Assembly (NCBI GenBank): GCA_020055645.1
Contig: CM034547.1
Location: 45,792,409 to 45,856,408, forward strand
Direction: 5' to 3'
DNA from: Tomocerus qinae
Lineage: Eukaryota; Arthropoda; Collembola; Entomobryomorpha; Tomoceridae
Length of the DNA: 64,000 nucleotides
Position numbers and translations under genes: made by a program
Part shown: positions 47,877 through 60,000 of the stretch, piece by piece
Layout of the letters: each line of letters begins with the position of its first letter
How positions within the stretch are numbered: the first letter of the stretch is position 1
The notes under the pieces: model-generated
What the model saw: only the letters and a program-made list of their open reading frames with translations
What the model was told of the DNA's origin: nothing
The model's database searches: none

Positions 47877-50009
47877 ATGGAGAGCCCTACAAAAGATCTG
47901 TCAAAACATTCGTCAAAAGTCAGTTCAAAACCTCCATCAAAAGTCAGTTCAAAACCTCCATCCAAAGTCCGCTCAAAACCTCCGTCCAAAATCCGGTCGA
48001 AACCCCCATCAAAAAAAGTCCGCTCAAAACCTGCGTCCAAAATCCGGTCAAAACCTCCATCCAAAGTCCGCTCAAAACCCAAGTCAAAACCCATTTCTCA
48101 AAAGAAAGCCACAAAAAAATTAAAGAAAGCGGTTAAGAAAGAACTAAAGAAAGCACAAAAGAAATTATTTCTAAGGAAAACTGAACGAGCGAAACGAGAC
48201 GGACGCTTCGCAATAATAGAAAAGAAGTTATCAGTTTCCACATTCAGTTCTTCCTATTCGTCAACCCTTTCATCGTCTACTTCTTCAACATCAAGCTTTA
48301 CATCCTCAACCTCCTCCTCAAGCTATAGTAGTAGTACTACAATCAGTGTAATTGAAAATGTGATTAGGGACAGGTTGATCTCCCCTGACCACGGAATTGC
48401 TATTTACGAAAGGTCATTATGTGATACCGTTAGAACAAGTAACAGGGGAGGTAACCAAAGTCAACAAACAACAACTTGGAGGCGCACCACTAGAGAATCT
48501 ATCAAGAAGTGCCATTGTGTACACCGTGAAGAGGAAGATGAACATGGTGTAGGTAGGCACGATGTGATCTATGCAAATAACAACGGATATACACGGAGCA
48601 AATTTGCAGAGCAGTGTTTACAAACAACACGGAAGAACTTGACAAGGATTGGATACTTAGACAATAACGACGATGTAAACCCAGCAAATGATGAAAATCT
48701 ACAATTGTCAACAAGAGCAACGTATGATAATCTATATGCAATGGAACGTATGGGATATTCAAGAGACAATTGTCCATGTATGGAATATCCAGATGAACCT
48801 CGAGGCTGTTCAAGAAGAAATGGGTGTGGTAATCAGTGCTGTGGATTTGGAATGGATGAATGCAGTTGCTGCTTCTGTCAATATTTAGACTATTGCCTAT
48901 GTCCAGGATTATCATGTTGGTGTTGCGGTTGTGATATTGATGACTGTGGAAATGACGACTCTGACTGTGGCTGTGATGGCAATAGCCTAGATAACGTATG
49001 TGATTGTGAAGATACAAAAAAAGGTAAGAAACTCAAGAACATCTGTCCTCCAACTAGATGTAACAGTACCACGTGTAAGGCCAAGAAGAAGAATGTCAAT
49101 TGGTCTGATGATGGTTCTGAAGATGATCCTGATGAAGCTGGTTGTTGTGAATGCAGTGTGCGGAAGGCACGAAAAGAAAATCACAAAAAGAAGAAAGATA
49201 AAAAGAGACACAAATATCGTGAAATCTCGCCTACTTATTCCTATACGTATTCGAGTGACAGCAGTTCTTCGTCTCGTTCTCCGAAAAGAGGAAAAAGCAG
49301 AAGCACTCACCGAAGAAGGAAATCATACTCAAGTAGTTCCGATGACGGCCCAAGAAAAAGCACCCAACGAACAAAAACATATTCTAGTATGCCTGATGAC
49401 CGTCGAGAAAAAAGTAAAAGTAATCAAAAAGTAATAAAATCCCATTCCGCCAGTTCTGAAGATGATAAGAAAAAAAGTAACACTGAAATAAAAACAAACA
49501 GCAGCTCGGAAGGTGAAGAAAGCGATCATCGAAGGAAAAGAGGCTCCAGCGATAGCAGCGATCACAGTCGTCATCGTCATCGTCATCGTTCGTCGACTTA
49601 CTACAGTTCAACCCGCTATAAAGATAGCAAGTGTCGCCGTAGTCGTCGTTGTTCATCGACCTATAGCCGTAGCCCTCGTCGAGATCGTCTTAATTGTTGT
49701 AAGGATAATCAAAACTGTGTGGTTCCTCCAGCTCTTATTACCCGCCCTGCAATCAAATTTTATGCCGAAGAACCAATAGACCGCCCAGGTCAAACTAGAA
49801 TAACAGTAACTGGACCAAAAGGTGTCACTACATATCTTCCAGCTCCAAAGCCTCCTCCTAATTCATTTTCACCATCAAAATGTTGTAACCCTTGTCAATT
49901 ACCGATGTGTTGCCCACCACAGATGTGTTGCCCTCCATCGATGTGTTGTCCCCCGCCTATGTGTTATCCCAATAATAATATACAAACTACGCAATATTTA
50001 GTATCATAA
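47877..50009 (+). CDS. Single-exon Lys/Ser/Cys-rich repeat protein, function unknown
   Basis: A 710-residue ORF from ATG 47877 (good AAAAATGG context) to TAA 50009; the frame is open upstream to 47826 but without another ATG. Order of regions: residues about 8-70, tandem units of the form (S/R)KPPSK(V/I), encoded by 24-bp DNA repeats and resembling basic histone-H1-like tails; about 75-110, Lys-rich KKAVKKELKKAQKK; about 120-150, almost pure Ser/Thr; about 295-380, very Cys-rich (CCFCQYLDYCLCPG ... CWCCGCDIDDC); about 425-610, Lys/Arg/Ser region with RS-like and acidic SSSD words; about 635-675, a more ordinary segment (FYAEEP ... VTGPKG); and a tail with repeated MCCPP units. No signal peptide or membrane helix. 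CCPP-type repeats occur in sperm-tail and keratin-associated proteins, so a structural role in sperm or a cross-linked matrix is possible but is inference. An AATAAA lies at 50098-50103. Confidence 0.8.
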   Translation: MESPTKDLSKHSSKVSSKPPSKVSSKPPSKVRSKPPSKIRSKPPSKKVRSKPASKIRSKPPSKVRSKPKSKPISQKKATKKLKKAVKKELKKAQKKLFLRKTERAKRDGRFAIIEKKLSVSTFSSSYSSTLSSSTSSTSSFTSSTSSSSYSSSTTISVIENVIRDRLISPDHGIAIYERSLCDTVRTSNRGGNQSQQTTTWRRTTRESIKKCHCVHREEEDEHGVGRHDVIYANNNGYTRSKFAEQCLQTTRKNLTRIGYLDNNDDVNPANDENLQLSTRATYDNLYAMERMGYSRDNCPCMEYPDEPRGCSRRNGCGNQCCGFGMDECSCCFCQYLDYCLCPGLSCWCCGCDIDDCGNDDSDCGCDGNSLDNVCDCEDTKKGKKLKNICPPTRCNSTTCKAKKKNVNWSDDGSEDDPDEAGCCECSVRKARKENHKKKKDKKRHKYREISPTYSYTYSSDSSSSSRSPKRGKSRSTHRRRKSYSSSSDDGPRKSTQRTKTYSSMPDDRREKSKSNQKVIKSHSASSEDDKKKSNTEIKTNSSSEGEESDHRRKRGSSDSSDHSRHRHRHRSSTYYSSTRYKDSKCRRSRRCSSTYSRSPRRDRLNCCKDNQNCVVPPALITRPAIKFYAEEPIDRPGQTRITVTGPKGVTTYLPAPKPPPNSFSPSKCCNPCQLPMCCPPQMCCPPSMCCPPPMCYPNNNIQTTQYLVS

Positions 50010-50797
50010 GAATACATTGTAATACAAAATGAGGAAATGTTTATTTGGGTCAAGCACACAGTCCATTACTTCCAGTCCAAAAGTTTTCAATTAGCAAAAT
50101 AAATCCAAAATCTAAGTATTTATTTCTAGAATCTCTACCAAAACAAAACATAAACCAAATGACAAGTATTTCTACTTGATAAAATAAATTTGCATATTGT
50201 TTGCCTTGACACAAATCTGACGTGGGAAAGCATCTTGGGTTTTTTTACTTGTCCCTTGTCCATGAAGACATAAAACTAATAGTCCACAGCATTACTACAC
50301 AAATATTGCTTTACCTTCTTTTTCCCATAAGTTTTGTTTTTCTTACCAGCAGAAATGCCATTCTGTGTACAGAGATTCATCTACCCTCCCCAGGAGTTCT
50401 TTAATTTGCGTTTGCACATATTATCTATGAGATTATATGAAGGAAGTTTTGCTTTCACCATGCAGAGAGAAAGTAGCGCAGGTCTTTTCTCCAGCAAAGT
50501 AGCAAAATACTCGAAACACAAATCTATAGTTCATACCAGAGAGATTCCCGAGCATCAACATGTTGAGTGGAGAGTGTCAGTGTCATGTTAGAATGTACTT
50601 GTGCTGTCTGTATGCTTGTCCCTATCACACGAACAAACTTAGACGCCAAGAATATTGAGAAAACAGTGTAGAAGGAAACATGCAGGAGCCAGGAGCGGAA
50701 ATTGTTCTTTTCTCCGTTTTCTCTTTTACTGACAGATGAATCTGGATTTTCTTCTGTGGACTGGAAAACGAGAAGTGTGCTCAGTGCACATTTTATT
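50010..50797. other. Intergenic, Cys-rich gene to GPCR
   Basis: The start holds the AATAAA (50098) of the preceding gene. The rest is the likely 5' flank and leader of the GPCR gene. Frames at 50222-50404 and 50334-50591 begin at non-ATG or poorly placed starts and have no motif. The GPCR frame is open upstream from 50702, but its first ATG is at 50798. Confidence 0.6.
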
Positions 50798-53700
50798 ATG
50801 GCATCTGAAGAGCTTAGTTTGCCATTTTATTACCACTCTTCAACTTCAACTTACCCTATAGAAGTCGATTCAGTTTATTTCAACAACATCAGTTCGAATT
50901 TTACTGTATTTGGGGGCAATTGGAGTCTCAGACATTCTAATGATGTTACAATTGCTCTAATAGCTGCATATTCACTCGTTTTTCTTAGTGGAGCTGTGGG
51001 AAATGCTCTCGTGATTTGTGTCATCATAAAGACAAGAAGAATGTGCACGGTCACCAATTTGTTTTTGCTGAATCTAGCCATAGCAGATTTACTTGTAACT
51101 TTCTTTTGTCTCCCCTGCACACTGCTAGCCAGCATTTTCGTTCGTAAGTATACTTTTTCCAACCCATCAACACGCAAATCTAATTAATTTGGTCTTAAAA
51201 TGTATTTCCTTGGCATGTACACTTAATGTAATTGTATCCCTTAATTGATTCTCATAGATCTGCTGGAAATCCATTATAGTTCGTATATGCATCTCAGATT
51301 TAATGCCACATCGGAAGACAATGTTTAAAAATAGTAAATTGAAGCTCTAGAAGCTAAAAAAATGCTAGAAAATTCCAAGCCCGATTTTCAAAATGTCCAG
51401 AATTTTTTCTATACAGACATTCATCAAGCACTTTGCGAATATTTAACCTATTAGTGACCAGTAATGAAAAATCGGGAATGAATGCTACAATGGTAAATGG
51501 TTTCCAATTAAGATAATTGCTGACTGGTAGATTAATCCTATTTCATTATTTGTCATCCATTTGCAAATCGATTGGGAAATTTTTTCACGTGATGAATTTA
51601 GAAAACTACAAGTGAGCTATCATAGATTTTTCCAGTAGATAATTGTCAGAGCCACAAGAGCATGATCAAAGGCCATTAGAGGTGTACATAAATTGTTTTT
51701 ACTTAATTACGATTACAACTGCCTGGCATGTGGTATCTTGATGCAAGTGGCATAATTGGTTTTATCCTCTACCTATTCTTTCCGTTTTCGTTGACAGCAT
51801 GGATTCTTGGCGAGTTAATGTGCAAAGCCATTTCGTATATCCAAGGAGTGTCGGTGTGCGCCTCGGTATATTCTCTAGTAGCAGTCTCCTTTGACAGGTA
51901 AATACCATTACTCTTTTATGGGATAAATTTAGATCAGTTTGACATTGGAGTTTAATAATGAGATGGGTACGTGCTTTTCTTTGGAAATTGCTAACAATAT
52001 CTTTCCAGGTACTAGATAGCAATTATTGTGATGAAATGAAAGTAATACTTATGAAAATGCATGATATCCTTGAAACTTAAGACTTTCGTGTCTAAAAGTA
52101 ATAATATTATACCTGGTATGATTATGAATCCCAACATTATCTGTTTGACATTCGAATACATCCTGCTGTACTAGTATAGAAAGTTAGATATATCAATTAG
52201 TACGTATAGGGAGCGTATTAATAAGTGCATATTATACTTTAATAGCTAATTGCATACGTTGTAATCCTCGGAAGGTATAGGTAATAGTACTAAAGCCATG
52301 CCTTGCAGTAAAGAATGGGATAATGTGATTGTTTTTGGAAAACATTAGGGAGATTGCATTTATAGTGCATATAAGTAGTACCTGAGACTCGGTTGTGTGT
52401 AACGAATCCTGATCATGCACAATGTGCACAAAAGGTTTTCCAAATGACCATAATACGACCATTGTTAGCATGTGCCATTAAGTGTATATAGAAACTGTAG
52501 TCTTTAATGTCAATGTAAATTCTTATTCATAGTATTATTATAGCAAACGTGTTCATTGCACTTTGCTTAGGTCTGTGGGGAATATATTATTCTGAGGTAA
52601 ATTAATAGCTATCTCTCAGTGCCCGTATATAAATGGGATAGAATTACATTTCAGTTTACAATCTGCAAGTTCTTTAGTTTCTAAAAGTGGAACAGTACGG
52701 TAGTGTATGAAAATGTATAGCATAAAAGTGAATCTACGTCTTTCGGCGTAGCAAATGTCATCAAGGGATTACTAAAGGGAAGTTCAAATTACGCTTGATG
52801 CCACTTTCACCGTGAAATAAAATTTCTCTTTTCTCGCTTGCTAACAGAAAGACGTCATGAATTTTTCAAGGGATTTTAACTGTGTTAACATGGGTTAAAA
52901 CGTGGGAAGGTGAAAGCAGTGTGGTGAAAATGGCGTGAAATAAACCGTGTTAGAAATACAAGGGAAGTTTTATTTTCGCGGTGAAAGCAGCATAAAGCTT
53001 TGCATTTGAAATTGACTGCAGTGTTATCAATATATCTGTAATCACCACAGGCACTGTAATCCTTAGACACAGGTGTCCTTGTAGGTATTTAGCATTTACC
53101 ATAAATTTTCAATTTGTATTCGTAACCTAAAGTGGCAAATTTTCCTTTGGTGTAGGTTCTTGGCAATTCGTTACCCTCTTAAACCGGGATTGCACCTTAC
53201 AATACCGAAGGCGAAATCCTTAATAGCATTTATCTGGGTTTTCGCAATGTTCTTGACTTTACCGTGGCTTTTCGTTTTCAACATAATTACAAAATCTTCT
53301 ACAGAGTACTGTGTGGAAATTTGGCCAAATGAAGATCTGGGAAAATTGTACTTTATCATAGTTAATTTAATTTTGTATTACATTCTCCCATTCGGACTAA
53401 TTTCCTACTTCTACACGTTAATTTGGTTAAAAGTGCTGAAAAGGAACATTCCATTTTCTGCCGTGGCCATCAATACTGGCACCACAAATCCCTCAAGTAC
53501 AGGAGGAGCAGCAGCAGCCGGTACTGAAACACTGTCTGCATCAACCTCCACTTCAACAATTTCACCAAGACCCACATCTCATAGTTTTAAATTGAGAAGG
53601 AGTCGTAGCCGCAGCATACGTCGTGGTGTAGGAGGTAAAACAACAAGTAGCAGTGCCCAGTCCTCTCCGTCGGGAGTTTCTGTCCAACAACTACATAAAT

Positions 53701-54068
53701 TACATAGGAAAACTAAAATTAGTGTGTTGAAAATGCTTACTATTGTCATTTCAGTCTTTCTCATCAGCTGGTTGCCTCTCTACACGATTTTCACTTGGTT
53801 TAAGCTGAGGGGAGACGGAGAGGTATTCAGCACTTTTGAAGAACAGTTTCTTGCGATTGCTGTTCCTGTGAGTCAGTTTCTTAGCTCGAGCAACTCGTGT
53901 ATAAATCCTCTTCTATATAATTTCCTTGATAAAAGATTCAGAAGAGGTTTCCGGGAGGTTTTATATCGAGCTTTTAACTTAGACCGTCGTGCTAGCAGAT
54001 TGCAGGGGAATTCTATCTCCCTCCGCAGTTACAATAACAAATCATTTCGTTCTACTTTTAGATCTTGA
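50798..54068 (+). CDS. Rhodopsin-family neuropeptide GPCR
   Basis: 452-aa seven-helix receptor from exons 50798-51143, 51798-51897 and 53156-54068 (1359 nt). The extracellular N-terminus (aa 1-47) has three N-glycosylation sites (NIS, NFT, NWS). TM1 carries [12 protein letters not shown]2 [10 protein letters not shown]; Cys124 and Cys201 would form the usual TM3-ECL2 disulfide. The DRY motif is DRF (148-150), split by the second intron. TM6 is [12 protein letters not shown] (about 350-361); TM7 ends [12 protein letters not shown] (about 392-403). The third intracellular loop (about 241-340) is long, rich in Ser/Thr and Gly/Ala, with an Arg/Ser cluster [10 protein letters not shown] that could be phosphorylated. 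The LAIRYPLK and NSCINPLLY regions fit invertebrate peptide receptors; I would look first at trissin-, NPFF/SIFamide- and allatotropin-like groups, but cannot settle the ligand. Intron 2 (51898-53155) contains an inverted-repeat insertion. An AATAAA lies at 54510-54515. Confidence 0.9.
52782..53010. mobile_element. Inverted-repeat insertion in GPCR intron 2
   Basis: The left arm 52782-52826 (TTCAAATT ... GCTTGATGCCACTTTCACCG) and the right arm 52963-53010 are imperfect reverse complements (right arm reversed: GCTTTATGCTGCTTTCACCG). About 230 bp overall, non-coding, MITE-like. Target duplication not determined. Confidence 0.55.
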
Positions 54069-57000
54069 ATATGTAAATGGAACATGCTCAATTAGCTATA
54101 AATCATCTTTTATTAGCATACCAGAAGTCTATGTACTATAGCACAGAAATCATAAATACTTGTATAGTAACTAGTAAATTACAGATAATTCTTTCTTCTT
54201 GGAAATAAACCAAGTCTCGCAATTTTATACTCTAATGAGTATAGCCTTTTCCAGATTAAATGGATAATTAACTTTTTTCAATGGATCTCAGAGAACTTTT
54301 TGTATTTTATTGCTATTAGCCTAGTAGGTATAGATTATCGAAGAGGTATATGTGCTTTGTATATATTTTGACAATGCTCTATGATATTTTAGCGATATTC
54401 TATTTGAAATGTATACGCGCTACATGTTGTGAAATGGGAAAACTGGTGAATTATAATAGTTTAAGATGAATATAAATTACGTAAAGCTATTTGTAATGTA
54501 AATTGTAATAATAAATGATTCTGAACTTTAATTCCTTTGCTTTACTGTAGTTTTTGGTTTCACCCACGCGAAAATAAGGATATCGGTTAGTAGTGCAGTA
54601 CAAAGAAAGGATACCATTGCCTAGAACTTTCATTGTAGACTGAAGTACGTACTTATCTTAGTTGAGCTACTTACTCTAGGAGAAATGTTTTACATCCACT
54701 TCTTTATATTAGTAATTAATTGTGTTTTCGAAAAGTATGAATACTAAGAATGGCACTTGGAAGGAAAGTTGATGACGTAAACTATGCAAAAGTATAATAT
54801 ACTGAATTACATAGAATTTGAGGTAGTTGTAAAAGTTTTATGTGGGAATGACATTCTGTTTGGTAATTTGTGTACTTGGAGCGGGCATATTAGATAATTT
54901 TAGGCGTCTTTCTTTTGCTTGGACTGCTGGGAGGAGTAAATGTACCTATACTCATGTAGCATTAATTTTAATTAACTTTATTTTACATCTATGGTCTCTA
55001 CATGTTGTGATTGTTTGGAGAAGATGGAGAAATGCAATGTGGGTCATAAATTTCTCTCAAGCTGTATTCAGTCCCGTAAGTTCAAGTCAAGAGAGGAGGG
55101 TAAATAAAACAACGTGGAACGGTGGAGCTCTGGCAAGTATGTGTGCAAAAGTTCCCTGATAATTTACAAATGGAGAGACAGTACTTTAGGCTCAAATTCA
55201 ATTGTCTGACTTTCTCATAAAAAATGTAGAATGGAGGGTATAAAGTTACAGTCAGAGGCTTTGGGTAATTTAGTTTTCTCTTTTTTGCTGCATTTAGATG
55301 AGTTGATACACCATCCCGACAGTCAAGTCACAAATGCAATGGAGCAATTCTTTGAGATAACACTATTATTGGACTTGCAGACTTGACTTATTTATCACGC
55401 AGAATGCATCCAGATAGGAAACTCTAATCTATTACTCTTTCTTTATTCACTATTTCGGATATTGTAATCCTGCAGTTTCACATGCAGTTAAAATCTCTTT
55501 TATAGCAAGGCCATGTTTAGTTGACATATGTAATGTCCAACATTAAATGACAAAAATACTTACTAAAATAATCTTGACTCAGCACAAAATCAGACAGATA
55601 ATTGTCTAATCTTTGGGGAAAATTACCTTTGGAAACTTTTAGAATTCATTTAAGAAATCTAGGTAGACATGGGTAGAAAAAAGTAGGACATGGGCATAAG
55701 ACTTGACATGACGTGACACAAAGACATGACATGGGTAGAAGAAACCAGACATAAATACTTTTCATGGTAGACAGATAAACATTCGAGTTGACCAAACTAA
55801 CAACGACAAGACATTCACGAAGCATTGCATTCTTTTAATTTTCACATGTAGGTATTCCAAGAGGTATAAAAATGTCACCAAATGGTTGAAAAAGATTTAC
55901 AATAAGCTTGAGAAATATTTAAAAATATCTTTTGTCTGGTTTTACGGAGTTTCGTTAGTTTAAAAGTTCAAAGGTATTCCTTAACGTAATAACAGTATAA
56001 AAATCACATTCTCGTGAATAAACTGAATGCATTTATATAGCCAAGCCCAAAATTTCTAAGCGCGTTTAATTGCATTTATTTCGAATTGTATTTGTCAACT
56101 TTGGGTGACTTTCTCGCTTTATATACAAGTACAAGGACAGAATTTATACGACATAGTTACTGTTTATTTGAGTCCGAAGACATTGGCTATGTTGTAAATT
56201 CCATTTCTGAGGACAGATAGTGACAGTGAGTGTGATGTGAAAGCAAACCGCGTATTAAGTAAATAACCACAGGAGACAGTATTTATTGTGTATTATGTAT
56301 AAACGGATGCAGACGCTAATAAAAGCTCTCCAATTTGTTCTGCTGGCTGCGTTGCTTCATTGCCCGACACATTGTGACACATAACCATTGCCACTGTACT
56401 ACAATAAAGAAATGTGGAAAATTCTTGATATATTTATTACAATAGTATTAATGACAAAGATATTCTATTTCATCAGGGCAGGCTAAGGTACCCAATGACT
56501 TAAGCCATAAATCCTTGGTTTTTTACCATCGAGTATTTTATTGTTTCTGTCTGTATTTATATCATAAACCTATATTGGATAAATTATTATAGTAGTCCCT
56601 AAATGTATATAATAAAATTTTATAAAAAACTATGACCTGAATAACAATTGATATGGGTCTTTGTAAATCAAAATTAATTAGGTACATGTCTTGTCGATAA
56701 TTGAAAATGGAGCGTGAAATTTTCCGGAAAGTACGCTAACTGGTCCCATGGCGCATTTTCATTCTGTTCACAGTAGACAGAAGACGAATACAAGCTTATT
56801 TTATGTAGTACAGTTATTATGCAATAACTTTATATAAAGTGAATTAAATGAAAGTATAGCAATTACATCGCATTTACTTATCTATGCGTGTATTGCATGT
56901 GAATAAAAAGCGGATCCCTGCAGAGTAAAAGACACTCATTTCCGATATTCCTGTAAAAAAATGCTTTGTAAATTGCAGTGTAAACGAGGATGAAAGTCAA

Positions 57001-60000
57001 GTTACAGTTGGTGAATAGGGTCACGTACAAAAGACGTGTCTACATAATCGAATAAATAGAGTACATAAAAACTTTCTTTGCATAACAAATACACTATTCT
57101 TTGAGCAGTTGAGTTTTATTATGAGAGAGGAATAAATTGTCACAAGAAACTTGACATTGTACTTATTCTTTATTTGTATAGCTCCGTCTCTTATTGTATT
57201 TTTAAGGAAATTCCTTTTTTCTCCATGTTTTGAAAAGTATCGAATGGTAGAAACCTTTGATCAAGTGGAGTATAAAGATAAGATGGCTATTATTCCTTTT
57301 CTTTGCTAATATACATAGTGGCCCTACAGAATGAATATAGTTAATAGTAATGTTCAAAGTACCGTGCAATTTATTTATGCTCTACTTTACTGTAACACAA
57401 CTTAAGTGCTTTAAATCTGGAAAAGCTAAACTTTTCTAGACTGATTTGGATATAATTGGAAAGATTGCCTATTTAGTAAGGGTGTAGAGAATTTTTCGGA
57501 CTAACTTTTACAGATAACTTTGTCTATAGTTTCATTGAACTTTCTCCTGCTGCAACTTCCGTATGTTAACTTGACTTATACTAGGAATATAATGATAAGC
57601 GATTGAGAAGTTTCCTTATTTTATTTTTTATACTATTGAACCGAGTTACATTAAACAGCTAACAAAAGTCAAAACTTCTCCGGACATTGCACTTAACTCA
57701 AAATTCTTATGTACAGGGTATAACAAATAAGGTGCCCAGCTGTATATGAAGAACCGGGAGCTGGAGATCAAGTAGCAAACACCATGCTGTAGAACTTTCC
57801 TAAAAAGTTCAACACTTTCGATTTTAACGAAAACTGGGAGAAAACCCGCAAAATATTCTACGAATAGCTGTAAAAGTCTCACAAAATTTTTATGAAGAAA
57901 AACACAAAAATGTTGTTGAAATACAGAAACGGGAATGAAATACTTTTTATTTTCAGTAAATTTTTGAACATCTTAATGTGGTTAAGTAATATTGTTAATT
58001 CTTCAGTAGTGTAAGTTTGGACGATGAACAGTGAAAGTAAATTATTGGTTTTGCTACTTCCGGTTCTTCAGATACAACTGACCATTACTTGTTCTGCACC
58101 CTGTAGCCAACTAACAAGTCAATATCACAGCAGACAGGCTTAATACAAAATCTTTATAAAATACGATCGTTATTTCATTAATTGCTTCAAGGTGTAGGTT
58201 ATGAATTCTATTTTGTTAGGCTAAAGTTAAGACTGTATTATTCTAAGAAATGATTTTTTCAATTTTATCTTCAGTTATATATGTACTGCAATTGACAGCG
58301 GGAATTTAGGTGGGTGGGTCGGTGATGACAATCTAAAAATGAAATGGTTTGTAAATAAACCTGTCAATCAATACTCAGTAGGTATACATTATTTTTAGAC
58401 TTAGATATGTACATTGATTCATTCTAACTGTCTCTTTCCGTACCTTATCAATTTTGTATATCTGTGTATGGTAGTTAGTTCGCCCCAACCTATGTTTGCA
58501 GTTACAAATGTAATGAAAGTATACCAGGTAGGAATGTAAAGTAGGTACTAGTGAATACTAGATGAATTATTCAGCTTTTTACAGAGAACCCAATCTGAAT
58601 TCTAAATTGAATAAATGTCAAGTACAGTGGCATTCGATTTGTGCTTAGTATAGTAAACTTTGACATGAAATAAGCTTATAGCATCTGAAATAGTGACATT
58701 ACGGTTTGTGCTTTACCATAACTGCAACCTTCGAATAGATGCTAGATATGTTATTTATTTTGCATTACAGGTAATTTACGTTTTTATGGAGTTGTTCGGG
58801 TATCTAGTACTTATCTTATGACGAAATTCGGCAAAATGAGTTTTATTATCTCAAGTGGAGCACTTAAAGTTGAGAAATTATATTGTGCATCAGCAGGAAA
58901 AGAACTTACTTATCCCTTTCCAACTTTCTGCAATGTAATGCACATTCTTAATTTGACAAGCAAACAACTTCAGTTGGCGTAGATAAAAATGTTTCAACAC
59001 TGGCGAAATATTTTAGTATGATATTATTGTAAAGATCACCTCGACGGGTTTATAAATTCTGCTTCTAGCATCATGCATGAAACATTTTTGGGAATAATAA
59101 TATATGTCCTGATATCATTACACAAAAGAGTGCACTATATAATAGAGTTTGCATTGCTTTCTATGATATCTCATACAGCTCATGGAACTGAAGATGATTC
59201 GCGAGGCAATGACATAAAAGTTTGAAAGTAGTCACTCTTTTTCAAGTCTCAGCATATTTATTCTATCGTCGTTATTATGCCAGTTGAGTTACTTATTGCA
59301 ACCTAACAGCAGTATCAATATGGATATTGAAGTAAATACTTTCCACTGTACAAGCACTCTCTGACACTGATTCTAGACTTACGTGTTTAGACTTGACTAC
59401 ATTTTGTGTATCATTTGCTCACTAGAATGCTTGCTGTATTTTATGATTTGTGTAACGTACCATATCTTTCAGGATTATGTAACATAAGTTTTCTAAGTTG
59501 TTGGAAGACGTGAAGCAAAAAAAACTGATAAGGAAGATTTTTGTTTCGTGCTGGTAACACATGTGTCTGTCTCTCTCAGTTACCTTATGAGTGATTCCAA
59601 GTACAAGCAATTCCTAGAAGTTTGAGAAGACCAGAGGCCAAAAACTAGCAGTGTCAGCTCATAGTTTGAAAAGTTTGGATGCACTATGGTAAACACTTTA
59701 CTATGATCTACATTTTAAGTATACTTTAACTTATGACTATTATTGTAGGCATTTAATTTACATGATCTATTTGTACTTCTGCATGAATATATAACTTAAA
59801 TATAATATACTATTTTAAAAAGTTTATGGAAGTTAAGTCTCATGCAACTGTAGTCTCAGGTCTACCCTATCAAAGCTTTAGCAACAATATTCATGCATAT
59901 AAAATGTGACAATGCACAAGTCAGCTTTGAAAGTTCCCATGTAACTGTGCATCCGCACTGTCAGTACTGATACTAAACTTTCTGACAAACAATCCGTGAA

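Noticed and set aside
48502-49656. Several long open frames on both strands inside the Cys/Ser-rich gene
   Set aside because: They are shadows created by the biased repeat composition of the sense frame.
54842-55159. Open frame of 105 codons with hydrophobic stretches
   Set aside because: It begins at GTG, shows no domain, splice partner or codon signal, and lies just past the GPCR 3' UTR.
57646-57882. 78-codon minus-strand open frame
   Set aside because: Overlaps the end of the MITE at 57714-58103 and has no protein motif.
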